DNA of 64,000 bases from Purpureocillium takamizusanense. Taxonomy: Eukaryota; Ascomycota; Sordariomycetes; Hypocreales; Ophiocordycipitaceae. Positions 46,301-57,713 of this stretch are shown piece after piece. The stretch's first letter is position 1, and each line of letters begins with the position of its first letter. The notes under the pieces are model-generated. The model saw only the letters and a list, made by a program, of their open reading frames with translations, was not told where the DNA came from and did no database searches. The stretch is taken from positions 62,001-126,000 of the forward strand of contig NC_063078.1 in NCBI RefSeq assembly GCF_022605165.1, written 5' to 3'. Position numbers and translations under genes: made by a program.

Positions 46301-48159
46301 CGTGCGAACAATCTCGAGGGTAATGTACAGGGAGATGGGAACCAAGTTCTGGAAGACAATGATGGCGGCCCAAAAGGTGATGAAGCCGCTCATAGGGGCG
46401 GTGCCACCAATTGACCCAAATTCGAAAAAGGCCAACGAGGCGTCCGTCTTCGCCCAGGCCACTCCGTTGACAATCGCCGCCAGCAGACACATGATGAGGA
46501 GGATGCCAAAGTTGCAAATGACGTTGAAGTTCATCTCGCGGGCAATCCTAGACCGCTTGCTGGGCGTGATGCCGGCGTTCATCATGATCTTGGTGTCGTG
46601 GCCCGTGTACACGACCACTCCCAGGACCCACTCGGTGTTTCGCAGGTTGCATCCTCGCAGGAGCAGGTTGTCGATGGTGATGGGCTCCGTCATGTCCTCG
46701 GGGTCGTCGTCCTGGAAGCCGGGCACCAGCTGCTGCCATCGAATGGCGCCGTTGTACTTGTAGAGGTTCGGCTGCGGGGGCTCGCTCTCGATGACGAACT
46801 CAGCCCTCTCGCAGTCGCGCGCGTGTCTGAGCTTCCTGCCGCATCGGAGAGCCTGGCGGACCTTGAGGTTGGTCTCGCCGTCCAGGTTCTTGGTCTCCAC
46901 GTAGCAGGCGCCGTCCGGGTCCGACGTGGCAAGGATGATGACATCGGCCGGCAGCTCGTCATCGTTGTAGATGCGGACAAAATCGCCCACCACAATGTTC
47001 TTCCAGGCGTCCTTTTTGAACTTGGCCCCCTGCGGCGCGTGCAGATAGTTGATGACATCCGACTTCATGTCCTGCAGGGCGGCCGCGCGCTTGGCGTCCT
47101 GGGCGTCGGGCAGCTCGATGCGGATGGCGCCATTGCCGGGCGTCGGAGACGGCACGGGCGTCATCTGAATGTTCTCGCGGGCAGACACGTACGAGTCGCG
47201 GTTGGTGAAGGGCGACGAGAGCGACTCGCGCACCGAGCGCCTGGTGCGGATCGTTTCGATCGACGGGCGGCCCTCGCTTTCCTCCGGGGGATGCAGCTTG
47301 CGCATCTTGCGCTCCTGCCTGGCCGTCCTCGCCTTCTTGGACCAGAGGCTCTCAATGGCGTGCCAGATGCCGCCAAAGAACTGGGAGGTGGCCTTTTTGA
47401 ACTTGCGCCAGTCGGAGACGTTGTCCGTCTCGACGTTGACATTGTTCCAATTGTGAAGGCGATGGACCGGGGCGTTGTTGAGCTCAATGTCGAGGATCGT
47501 TCTCCGGTAGTCCTCGATGGCGTCCTTGATGGCCGTCACAACGATGATGAAGATCAGGGGCACGGCATTGAGGCCCGGGTTCACGCCACCAAATATGGGG
47601 AAAATCTAGCGCGGCACCGTTCAGCATCCGCAACAACTCAATTCGGAGGGGGCAGGGAGGCGAGGAATTGGCAACTTACGACCAGGATGACGAGGAACAG
47701 GAAAAAGATATTGGCCACATTGTGGAACTGAAACCACAAGTTCTTAGGCACAAAGGACAGTGGTGTGTATTTTGCCGTCCTGATCTTGTTCCGCGGATAC
47801 GAGTATAAAGGATGACCCTCCTCGAGCATGTCGTCGGGGAGGGGAAGATTGAAGTAGAGCGTGCGGCTCTGGGCATCTCCGTCGTCGTCGTCCGAGTCGG
47901 AGCCGCCGCCATCGTGATGGTCCCCGTCATCAGGGTTGTGGCCGCCACCACCAAACGGCGGCTCGTTGGCGTCGTCTCCGGACGGGTGGTTCTTCTCATT
48001 GGAGGCGGTCCTGCGGTGCTGCATGCGGTTCAAGAGAGACATGCGCTTTGTACGGCCGCTCTTGACCGTCATCTTGCGGGTGGCCCATCGCGCCCGCTGC
48101 GTCTGTACCTTGTGCACATCGGCCTCGGTGCCGGGATCGGTGGCGGTCGAGGTGGCCAT
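43368..48159 (-). CDS. DNF1: P4-type phospholipid-transporting ATPase (Dnf1/DnfA family)
   Basis: Exons 48159..47680, 47605..44397 and 44325..43368 give 1,548 aa, normal for fungal Dnf1. It flips phospholipids from the outer to the inner leaflet of the plasma membrane and late secretory membranes. Motifs in order: [10 protein letters not shown], a first membrane pair split by intron 1, DGETNLK near residue 400, the phosphorylation site DKTGTLTQ near 635, [21 protein letters not shown] and [10 protein letters not shown]. Intron 2 falls in QRKFW, before the last membrane segments. The C-terminal cytosolic tail is Ser/Arg rich with repeated short motifs ([20 protein letters not shown]), probably regulatory. 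The N-terminal 120 residues carry an acidic [12 protein letters not shown] stretch. The gene is followed by the ALDH on the same strand. Confidence 0.96.
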
Positions 48160-48321
48160 GGTGATGGGAAGAGGGAGAGAAAGTCGCGGGCTAGCGCCCG
48201 TTCAACCCCAAGTCGCCAGCCAGGTTGCGGTGGTGCTCTTGAACCGAGGCGAGAGGCCGCAACTTTTTTGCCGTCGGAGCGGCGCCTCGTGGGCAGAGCG
48301 TGTGTTGGTTGGAACGGCGAC

Positions 48322-48335
48322 GGGGGGGGGGGGGG
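48322..48335. repeat. G14 homopolymer
   Basis: Fourteen consecutive G about 165 bp upstream of the flippase start codon; possible assembly-length uncertainty. Confidence 0.9.
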
Positions 48336-50466
48336 CAAAACGTGTCGTCGACGACGCGGGACAGCGAGGCGGGGAGTGCAGCAACCTGACCCGTCGAGGC
48401 AGGAGGCTCGATTCGAAGCCGCACCGGGCGAGTGTGATCGCTTCGAGGGGTGGGCGAGTGGTGGTCGCCGCGGGCGATGGGTGCGTGCGAGAAGGCAGAG
48501 AGAGTGCAGGTGGAAACGAGGGACTGGCGATGGACGGACGGACGGAGGCTTCGAGTAACGAACGGGCCCAGCTGGCGGGAAGGGGGATTGGGGGGAACAC
48601 GAAAAATGCAATGCTCACCCTCCCACTCAAACCTGTCCTGTCCGGCGCTCAACGATGTAGCGTGGCATGTACCGAAGCGCGGCCAAGGGGCGGCACCGGG
48701 TACGTCGGGGTCACGCAATGCGGTACCTCGTGGCAATTGGAAAGGCCGGTAAGCCAGCAGCGCCGTGGGACGAGGGTCGGGGGTGTGTGTGGGAGCACAG
48801 GGCCACTAACGGCGCGCTGGAGAGCCCTTGGCAGGGCACCGCACCACAGTGGAGGACGGAGCCCAGCGCACCGGGGACTGGCGGGCGACCCGGCAGCACC
48901 GCAGGCTCCGAGCAACCTTGGAAACCTCCACCACTGCCTGCTGACGGGCTGCGTCTGCTGCACCCCGTCCACGGGGGGACATGATGGACAGCGCCTGGGC
49001 ACCCACTGGGGGCTCACCGCGCGTTGGCTGGCGGCGGGCGGCTGGTCTGCCAGAGCCACTAGCTCCCGGCCCATCCGACCACGTTCGCTCCGCCCCCACC
49101 GGCGGCCCTGTGAGAGCAGCCGTGAAACTGTTACTATTCGCTGCCAAATGCGCCCGAGGCGCAACAGCGTATTATCGTAAGCACCAGCCGTTGCGTTGCG
49201 GTTGCGCTGGGACGCGGGAGGAAGCTGGACGATCAATTGGTCAGCCGGCCGGCCGTTGTCCGGGGGGGAAGCCGCCAGCATCATGTTCTGACTCCTACAG
49301 TCCCCCGAGAGACTATGCGGCCGATTCGTGCATGTAGAACTGCAAGCCGCCACGGTGCAGTGGTACCTACGTACAAGATGCAAACATTGAGTCGTTGACA
49401 TTGGCATTCGAGCAGCGCTACCTTACCGAGCCCTCCCGTGCCGCCGAGCCTTTGGGTCCGCAGACGACGGGCTCGGGCGACGCGCACTGGTATTCCACAC
49501 GCCGGCGGGATATGGACATTCACGAGCAACCGACTTGTGCCACTGGTCGAGGGGCGCGTCGCTCGGAAAAGGGTCCATCCATCTCAGTTTCTGCTGTCCT
49601 GACGAGTCGTCCCCTACCTGCCTGGCCCGCAGCGCGTGTCGCTAGGCTTGGCCGCCCCCTGGATGGGCGTGGGCGGACGGCACAGGCGCCCCCCTTGAAT
49701 TCCATTCCGGTGCATGACACCCGCACCGCTTGGCAAGACATGCAAGCCGACGCGTCGTCGCGGACGAGCTGCGCGAGGAGCCTGCCTGGCGGGGGGGAAC
49801 CGAACATCGCTGCCGTGCCCTGCCCTACTGTACCGTATCGTACCGTACCGGAAGTGCCTGGCGCTGCGGCGACTGCATCGCCCAACACGAGCAAACCCGT
49901 TCTGGCTCATCATGGGGGTCGTCATTGACGATGCTTCACTTGACAACCTCCGTCGTCCCCGGGGTTAGCGGCGGACTCGGACTCCATGGGCGCGCCGTGG
50001 CTCCGCCGCCACGCACGCCGCCCACAGCGCGACGGAACACTGGACTGGGCTGCGTGTGTGGGCGGGATGGGGGGGTCCCATGGATGGCAAATAGTATATA
50101 CGGGCCCGCTCCGCTTTGCGCAAGTGGACGGGCGAAATGTGATGCATGAGGTATCATGAGCAAAGCACGTAGCATCGCGGGGCGTCGCATTGATGAGCGC
50201 GGCGGGCATGGACACGGCGGGGACGTGGCAATTGATGCTTCTGAGCGGCAAGATGCGCCTTGTTGATCAAGGTGCCCGCACGCTTCTGCACACTGCATGA
50301 CTGCGAACTTACCTGGTGGTTTAGGTACACTCAGCTAGAGCGAGCCCTGCAACACGGGAGGTTTGGGTGTCTGCAGCCCGCCCTGCAGCTGCCCCGGTGA
50401 CCACCCAGGGAGGTTAGTACTGTACGTCCTGCTGCTCCCGTAACTGTTTCTACGGCCGCTGGAAAG

Positions 50467-50480
50467 CCCCCCCCCCCCCC
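50467..50480. repeat. C14 homopolymer
   Basis: Fourteen consecutive C in the gene-poor region. Confidence 0.9.
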
Positions 50481-53139
50481 GGCCACAGCCGTCTGTGAGG
50501 TTACTTGGTGCTGCTGACGGCGGGCCCTCCAGCATCCTCTTCCATCAATCAATATCTGATCCTGGTCCGCCGGGCACCCATGGGTTCCTGCAGCATCGGA
50601 CTGAGCCTCCCCCTGATGAGCCATGATGATGAGCCACCCCCCCGTCCGTCATTCCATGCCAGGCCACGCCAGGGCACGCACATACGCACGCTCACTCCGC
50701 TTGCGCCGCCGCCGCTGACGGGGCTGAAAGGAGCGCGGTGCATGGCCCAACGGCCGCAAGTAAAATTAGACAGACTTGGCTCCCGCGCCACAATCGCTGC
50801 TGGCGCCGCCGCCTTGTCGCTTGCCCATGGCCTTATTAGAGGGGACCGGCCGAGGCCCCGTGTGCGGGTGCGAGTGCGGGTGCGTATGCGTTTGCGTGTC
50901 TGTGTCTGAAGGGGGATTGGTGCCAGCCATGGCGGTGGTGGTGGCATGGCAATGACATGGACAGCCAAGGCTGGCTGCGCTCTAGGGGGGGGGAGGGGCG
51001 GGGAGGGAGGCTCAAACGTGGCATTTTCGGATTCTCGCACCGGCTGTCGTTGGGGAGCATCAATGGATTGGATTGCCCGGCGGCGCCATGACGCAACAGC
51101 AGCACGCCCCTCCGCAGATGGCTTTGTTTGGAAACCGTCACCACGGGCGCAGAGTACGGAGTAAGTTACCTTGTCCACAATCACAGCTCGCATACAATGG
51201 GCAGCGACGCGACCACCAGAGAAGCAGGACGCGCGTGTATATCGCTCCATTAATTATGTGCTTCGTAATTTAGTTAGTACATACGAAGTACGTGCTCCCA
51301 AACATCGCGGTGGCCCCCCCGGAAGACAAGCACGTCGTCATTTGGCCTTGTGGGACGGACCCCTGACCACCGCCTCCAACCTGCAGGGCCATCTCGGACT
51401 TTTGCAGGCGCTACGACTAAGTTACCTACTTGGTACCCACGGCGGGCCTCGCCAAACTCGGATCTGGCGGACTTTTTTTGTGAGTCGCCCGTCCTGTCCT
51501 GTCCTGTTGGCTTTTCAAGCAACAACAACGACGACGTCTTCTCGGGAAGGGCCCTCGTGCCCCAGGTGTCCCCCCCGCCCCCTTTCTCGTGGGTACCCGC
51601 CGCCCAAGTCATTCATCTCCACTGATGCCGCCGTCCCTTGACACAGCACGGTCCATCAATCAATCGCTGGCCTTGCCGGCCACGGCCGGGCCGCCTCGGG
51701 AGGGTGGGAGCGGCGGGCGCCCGACTCGCTGCCCTCGCGGTGCCGACGCCGACGCCGACGCCGCCACCGGCATGGCCGTTGGGCATCAAGGTATTCGCCA
51801 CCGGGACCGGAGTCACGATATCGACGCCCGAGCCACGTCCGTCCTCCACGGCTGCCGTCTGCCGCCGCGATGGACCGCTCTGCCTGTTCTCGCGCGGCAC
51901 CTCGACGTGCTCCTCACTCACACAAACATCGTAGCCAAGGTTGTATATCACGTGCGCCTTCTTAGGCATGCGTACGTACCCCCGGCGAGCAGCTGATGGA
52001 TCCCAGAGCTCTGGCGCTTGGCCCAGCCTACCTTATTGCCTTGTCTTCACTTACGTAGTACCTTGCTTTACCACAGTGGTACGCCGTCGAGTGCCAGTGA
52101 CGGCCCCCAAACGTCCGGCAACGCGAGTGAGTCGCGGTTGACCCGCAGCCGCGTGGCATCGAGGTCAAGATTGTCGACTGGAATCCGCGCCAGAACCCAC
52201 CGTGACGAGCACATCGGCTCGCTGCCTCGCCGTAGCGTGCAACCCTATCCTACAAGTAAACACCTTATGATTTAACTCTACTTCTTCGTGCCGCCCGTGC
52301 CATCCCACGTCTCACCTTGTCTCGCTTTCAGCCCGAGCCATTGGGCCTAGCTGCCGAGCACAGGGACCTGTCCAACATGTACGTACTAACGTTGCTCCGT
52401 AGGTGCCGCCATGTCTAAACCGAGACTTTCGTTTAGCTCGCCGTCTTTGAGGACGCCTCGGGTGCTCATCTTCCTTTTCCGGTGGGAATACGCGCGGATC
52501 ACTTACGAGGGGCTGTCAACCGTGTCACCCTACCACTCATCCACTCACTGCCTCACTTCAGCGCCTGCGCAGGGCCCGTCAAAAGATGTGACAAGTGTCC
52601 ACTTGGGACGGACACGCTGGTGGCCCCATTTGGCAGGTGGATAAGCTTGAGACGCTCGCGAGATGCGTTGCATGGTGATGGGCCACTTCGTAACGAGCGT
52701 GCGAGCATCGCCGGTGCGGGCAAGCGATAACGAGCCACGACCTACAAAATCGAGACAGGTGAGCGTGCAGCCCGCCGCAGCCTTCAGAGAGCACACATTT
52801 GAAACATCATGTACATGTCTCACTGCTGCAGCCTGTTCCTGCACGGGTAAGCCAGTCACTGGGCATCGTGCCTCGTTTGGCGATGCTGTCACCCCAAATC
52901 CCGAGACCAGTTGTACTCGGACACCAAACGATGAGCTGAGAAGGGCTGGGAAGGTTTTGATACGGAGGGACCACACATGCTCCATACACCAAGTCACTAG
53001 TACATCCGCCACGGTTGAACCCGAACAGAACGTATTGCGTATAGATGTGCCTGCCGGTAACACGAAGCACCGTTTACGGCATTGGTCGTTAACAGCCACT
53101 TCGAAAACGAAACAACCGCAGGTGTAGGGTAGCCAAGAT

Positions 53140-53146
53140 TATATAA
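53140..53146 (+). promoter_or_regulatory. TATA box
   Basis: TATATAA is located 257 bp upstream of the next start codon on the same strand. It may set the start of a long leader. Confidence 0.4.
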
Positions 53147-53403
53147 GCCGGCGTGGTGGGGAAACGCCTCGACAGGCCGCGGTGGGACCCCGATCTATCG
53201 TCCCAAGCCCTGTGCGGCGCGACGCGGATGGCACCGAACGAAAGCGAGACCCCGGCCCCGATGACATCCCGACGCCACGGCTGTCAAAGACATCGCGTCA
53301 ACTCCAACGTCGAACCCCCCTCCCCACGGGGCCTGCGGCGTCGTGTGAGCCGTGCCACCGTCGGAGCAGTTCGCGACACCCGCCGCGGCGGATAATCCGC
53401 ATC

Positions 53404-55343
53404 ATGCCGCCCCCGAAGCCCAACAAGGCGGCCGCTGCGCCGGGGAACGGCAACATCCTCAGCTTCTTCAGGCCCGTCTCGCTGTCGCAGCAGCAGCAAC
53501 CCCCGCCGCAGACACCGCCGCGGGCGTCCTCCTCCTCGCACCTCCCGGCGCTGTCGTCCCCGTCTCCGCTCCCGTCACCCTCCCCGCTCGGCGTCAGGAG
53601 CCGAAGCGCCACGACGACGCCCGCCGCGCGACGGCGGCTGCAGCGTAAGGAGATTGCGGCATCCGACGACGGGAGCGAGTACGGGGCGTCCTCCTCGGAC
53701 GACTCGCTGGAGGACCTGTCTGTGCTGCTTGGCGGCACCGCTCGGCGGGCCACGCCGATGCAGCAGAGGACGGGCCAGGATCCCTTCGCGACGCCTAGGG
53801 CCAAGAGGACGGCCGTGGAGTTTCACTCGAGCCCGCTTGCCATCATACCAAAGCACAAGTTCGACATCAAGGCACTGGCCAAGGACGCGCGCAAGGACAG
53901 TGCCACTATGGCGAGCTCGCTCGCGAGCAAAATGGCCGTCGAGGAGTCAAGGCAACGAGCTGCGAGGGAGGCGGCGGCGGCCAAGGCGGAGCCGTCGGAG
54001 GATGTCGTCGCCGGCGTCGTCGCGGAAGAGGGCGGCCACGACGCGCACAAAGTCCTGCGGGCTGTGCAGCGGTCGGACCCCGGCCAGGCTCAGCTGCGGT
54101 ACTGCTTCTTCGACCAGGAGCCCGCCGCGCCGTCGCCCAGGCCGGTGCCCCGTGAGGGCAAGAAGGGACCCTGGCGGCTGTTGACACAGGGCAGCATCAA
54201 GGTCCGCGAGCAGCATCTCGTGTCCGGCGTGCCGCAGATGGTTGTGCGTAAGCTCAACGACCTGCCGGACGCCCTTTTCCAATGGCTCCTGGACGACATG
54301 TGCACCCAACAGTCTGTAATTATCCGACAGGAATGCCTCCACATGATATCGGACTGTCGCGAGCAGATTGAGCGGCTGCTCACGCCGGAGCGGTTGCAGC
54401 ATCTGTTTATTCGGCTGGGCGCGGCCGAAGACATCACCAGCGAGGACGCCGAGTTTCCAGTGTCCAACCCGGCCAACGAACCATATCAGGACCGCGACTG
54501 GTCGTGTCTGAAGACGTTTCTTCAACTACTGTGGGGCGTAGCCACTCACCTATCCGTCCCGGCTGTCCAATATGCAGCCAAGACGCTGCTGCGAATGTCC
54601 ATGGACAGGCTCCTGATTTGCAGCATCGACTTGTTGGATGCGTACCAGTGCGCGGTCCAGGCTCTTGTCAATGCCATCCCAAGATCGTCGTGGGATTCCT
54701 TCGTACGTGCTCTTAACCCCCCCGCCCCCACCGGCCCAACCTCGTGCAACGCTGACTGGTACAGTGCTCGGAAGCAAGCTCGGTCCTATCCGCCGGCATC
54801 AAGGCCCAGAGCATACGGGCGGACTCGCTTCTGTGCCTACCCATCAGCGATCGCAGGACGCACGACTTGAGGAGGCGGCTAGCAGTCGCGTTCCTCTTCC
54901 AAGACGAGACCCTCGGCCGGCACAGCGCCGAGGATGTCGTCACCCTCCGGACCATGATCGATCTCGTCGGCGGGCCCGACTTTGCCATCACCCCCAAGAC
55001 CGACTTTGCCGAGCTCAAGGCCAAAATCGTCCTCCTGGATGTGGCCGTCGACGACGGGTCCGTCGGCACCTGGGATGACCGCGAGGACGAAAAGAGGTTC
55101 AACGACGACGTCGACGAGCTGGCTGCCAAGCTGCGGGAGATTTGGCGCAAGATCAACGACTCGGGCATGAAGCTGGCGCGCACCGAGACCAAGAGCGTCG
55201 TCGAGTGGGTGCAGCAGCGGCTGCTGACCACAGTCCGCACCAAGAGAAAGGCCAAGAAGAGCGTCTTCGACCTGCCGGGCGAGTCTGACGCCGCGGACCT
55301 GCCGCGGCAGCAGGACTACATGAAGAAGTTTCTACAGAGATAG
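53404..55343 (+). CDS. Nuclear-looking protein with N-terminal PIP-like motif, possibly a DNA-repair factor
   Basis: Exons 53404..54702 and 54765..55343 give 625 aa. The start is the first in-frame ATG. Residues 15-22 read NGNILSFF, close to a PCNA-interacting PIP box (QxxhxxFF) with Asn in place of Gln. Up to about residue 210 the protein is low complexity, rich in Ser/Pro and basic residues (AARRRLQRKE) with an acidic patch. From about 240 it is helical (QLRYCFFDQE, GPWRLLTQGSIKV, LNDLPDALFQWLLDDM). The C-terminal part (DLRRRLAVAFLFQDE, DFAITPKTDFAELKAKI) ends basic (TVRTKRKAKKS). This recalls the fungal family named after Nse5/Nse6 of the Smc5-Smc6 complex, but that is a weak memory-based guess. 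It is convergent with VMA4. Confidence 0.8.
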
Positions 55344-55680
55344 GGCGAGCTCCCTGTGCGAGGGCGGATGCATTACCTTTGCGGATTGATCTAGAGTAGC
55401 GGCCGATACCCATATCATTCTCACGAACACATTGGCGACGGACGACGACGGACGGGCGGGCGGGCGCAATTGGGGCTCGGCGTTTGAGGCTGGTAAAAGG
55501 TCATGTTTTATGGTACAGCATCTAGCGTAGTAGGTACGGGTGGCGCGATTCGAATAGAAACATTGCAAGGGTCCTGTGGATGCATACAACGCACACGCGC
55601 AGCCTCGTCTGGTGCCCCTCCTCTTCGCGTCTCCCACGGAGCAGTCTCAACACTTGGCCATGCCCCATGCGACGACATGT
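55344..55680. other. Intergenic between convergent genes
   Basis: 337 bp of 3' flanking DNA. Nothing else seen. Confidence 0.55.
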
Positions 55681-56618
55681 CTAGTCGAAGAACTTGCGGT
55701 TCGGGTTCTTTCCAAACAGCGACTGGCGCACCGCGGGGGCGGCCGAGTCCTTGAGCAGCTCCAGCCGCGTCTCGAACGTGTTGTCAATGTCAATCTTGCC
55801 ATTGCCGCCAATGATGACGACGCCTCCGGCCCTGTGTAAGCGATTGTGTGTCAGCATGTCTGTCAGCGGCGCGGCGCGGCGCGCCACCTCGGGGATGGAG
55901 AGGGGAGCGGCTGGAAGACGTCACGTACGAGCCTTCGGGTAGGGGATGCGCCTCGTGGATGGCGCCCTCGACATCCTTGCCCGTCTCCTTCTTGTACTCC
56001 TGGGCCGCCTGCTCGGATGCCTTCTTGACCACGTCGTAGTCCTTCTTGCGGGCGCGCAGCTCCAGCTTGGGCTCGTTCATGGCGTAGAAGCCCTCGAGGA
56101 TGAGGCCCTTGAGAACCTTTTGGTACTTGGCCTTGTCCTTGGCGCCGTCGGCGAGCTGCTTCTCGGCGGCCTCGAATATGTTGTCGAGCAGCTCCTGGCG
56201 GGCGCCGAGCACCTTGAGCCGCGTCTTGTTGGCGACGGTGGAGCGCGTGATTTGCTGCGACATGGTGGCCTGCTTGAACTTCTTCTCGTACTGCGAGTCG
56301 ATGGCGTCCGTCTCCTGGCGCACGAGCTTCGACTTTTCAATCTCAAACTCCTCGTTGGCCTTGATCTCGATCTCGCGGGCCTTTTCCATGGCCTCCTGCT
56401 TGATGAAGGCCGTCATCTTGCGGAGCTCATTGTCGACCTATGGTGAGCGTCGAACCCCGACGGGCTGCGTTAGCGGTGTGTTATGCGCGCGGGTCAAGGC
56501 TGCGAAAGCAGCAGCGCCGAGATTGGAACCCGGCGCGGATGCATCGCGGCGGCGGCCATCATTATCGGACGTCGTGCGCCAGACGTACCTGTTGGTCGGA
56601 CAATGCGTGTTGCGACAT
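55681..56618 (-). CDS. VMA4: V-type proton ATPase subunit E
   Basis: Exons 56618..56589, 56437..55929 and 55831..55681 give 229 aa, the family length. The 10-codon first exon (MSQHALSDQQ) joins to VDNELRKMTAFIKQEAMEKAREIEIKA, the conserved start of subunit E. A long N-terminal coiled coil is followed by QELLDNIFEAAEKQL and, after splicing, EGSAGGVVIIGGNGKIDIDNTFETRL near the C-terminus. Subunit E is part of the peripheral stalk linking V1 to V0 and is needed for acidification of the vacuole and secretory organelles. Intron 1 is 151 nt, the longest in this window. Confidence 0.97.
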
Positions 56619-57713
56619 GGCTGCGGAGTTAGGGGGCGGACCGGTGCGGCTACAGGCAGGGGAGAATGATGGGCGACAGGCGGGCGGGATCCCGATCACG
56701 GGCCGAGGATAGCTGCGGCGTCGTCGTCGTCGTCGTCGTCGTCGAGGGGGAGGGATGTCGTTGCTGGGAATGGACGGACGGAGATGGAGTGTCGTCGTCG
56801 CGGGAGGAGCTGTGACGCTTTAGGGTGTCAGTTCAAGAGGCGGGAGCTGTCGTCGGTGGCCGTGCCCAGTGGCTGTGGGCGCGAATTGGAACCCGAAAGC
56901 CCCAACCATTGACGGGACCCGACTCTCCCACCAGCCACAGCGCCCCCGGCTCAGGTGATGCCCCCGCTAAAGGGACGGTGCTCACAGGACGCTCCGGCGG
57001 CTGGGATGACGTTGCGGCCCTCCCCAGGTACGAAGTACCTTGCGTCATCATGTGACCACCTGCGAGCACCAGCCACAATGGAACAGACATGGACGTGCCC
57101 GAGGGCAAGCACAGGGGCTGCTGCGGCACAGACGCGGGCCTGGTTCGGCGAGTCTCAGGGCTACGGTAGCACCCAGGTAGTGACGCTGACCCTGTCAGGT
57201 GGTCTCCTGGCATGGAAGCCAGGGACAGGCGAGCCGGCGCATGAGCTACGCCAAGCAAGCACCCCATCCCGCTCCTGCACGGCTCCGGCTTTCATTCAAC
57301 CCACCGTCACGACATCGTCAATTGCGATAGCTTACCTCGCGAGCTCCCGCTTCCCAATACGCAGCCACCTTTCGACCCTTTGTTGCGCGGGTGCCGGCGC
57401 CCTTCATTATTCGATTATCCGCCCGCCTCTCGGACCATCGTGTGTGACGGGCAGCCACCGCCTGCTCCCTCACCACCCAACAGGCCCTGGGCTTGACCGA
57501 CAGACGCCTGCTCCTCCTCCAGCCATCGTCGAGCCTCGCGCCCCGACCGACCGACGTGCCCGCGTGCTCCTCGCCCCCGGCGTCCACCGACTGCAAGGTG
57601 GCGCCCCCGACCTCGACGCGCCCACCAAGCTTCCGCTCCGCTCCTCATGCCTGGCCCCAGCGACCCTTCGCCCTTGTCCTTTGCCAGATGACCGTCGATC
57701 TGGCCGCCGCGCG
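56619..57713. other. Divergent promoter with (TCG)8
   Basis: It lies between VMA4 (minus) and the NIPA-type transporter (plus). A (TCG)8 run is at 56721-56744. No gene supported. Confidence 0.55.
56721..56744. repeat. (TCG)8 microsatellite
   Basis: Eight perfect TCG units about 100 bp upstream of the VMA4 start codon. Confidence 0.9.

Larger units (their letters stand above)
48160..53403. other. Gene-poor region of 5.2 kb with homopolymer tracts
   Basis: No gene supported on either strand despite many open frames of 100-250 codons, which have no start context, conserved motif or splice-consistent extension. It includes the flippase promoter (right after 48159), a G14 run at 48322-48335, a C14 run at 50467-50480, and several GTACCT/ACCTACGTAC-type short motifs. 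No transposon-like open frame, terminal repeat or target duplication was recognised by eye. Confidence 0.5.

Noticed and set aside
44354..46414. 686-codon open frame on the + strand
   Set aside because: It lies antisense to the P4-ATPase coding exon, whose motifs are unambiguous. Its composition reflects the GC-rich third positions of the real gene.
48649..49407. 252-codon frame on the minus strand
   Set aside because: No start context, motif or intron logic; typical GC-rich chance frame.
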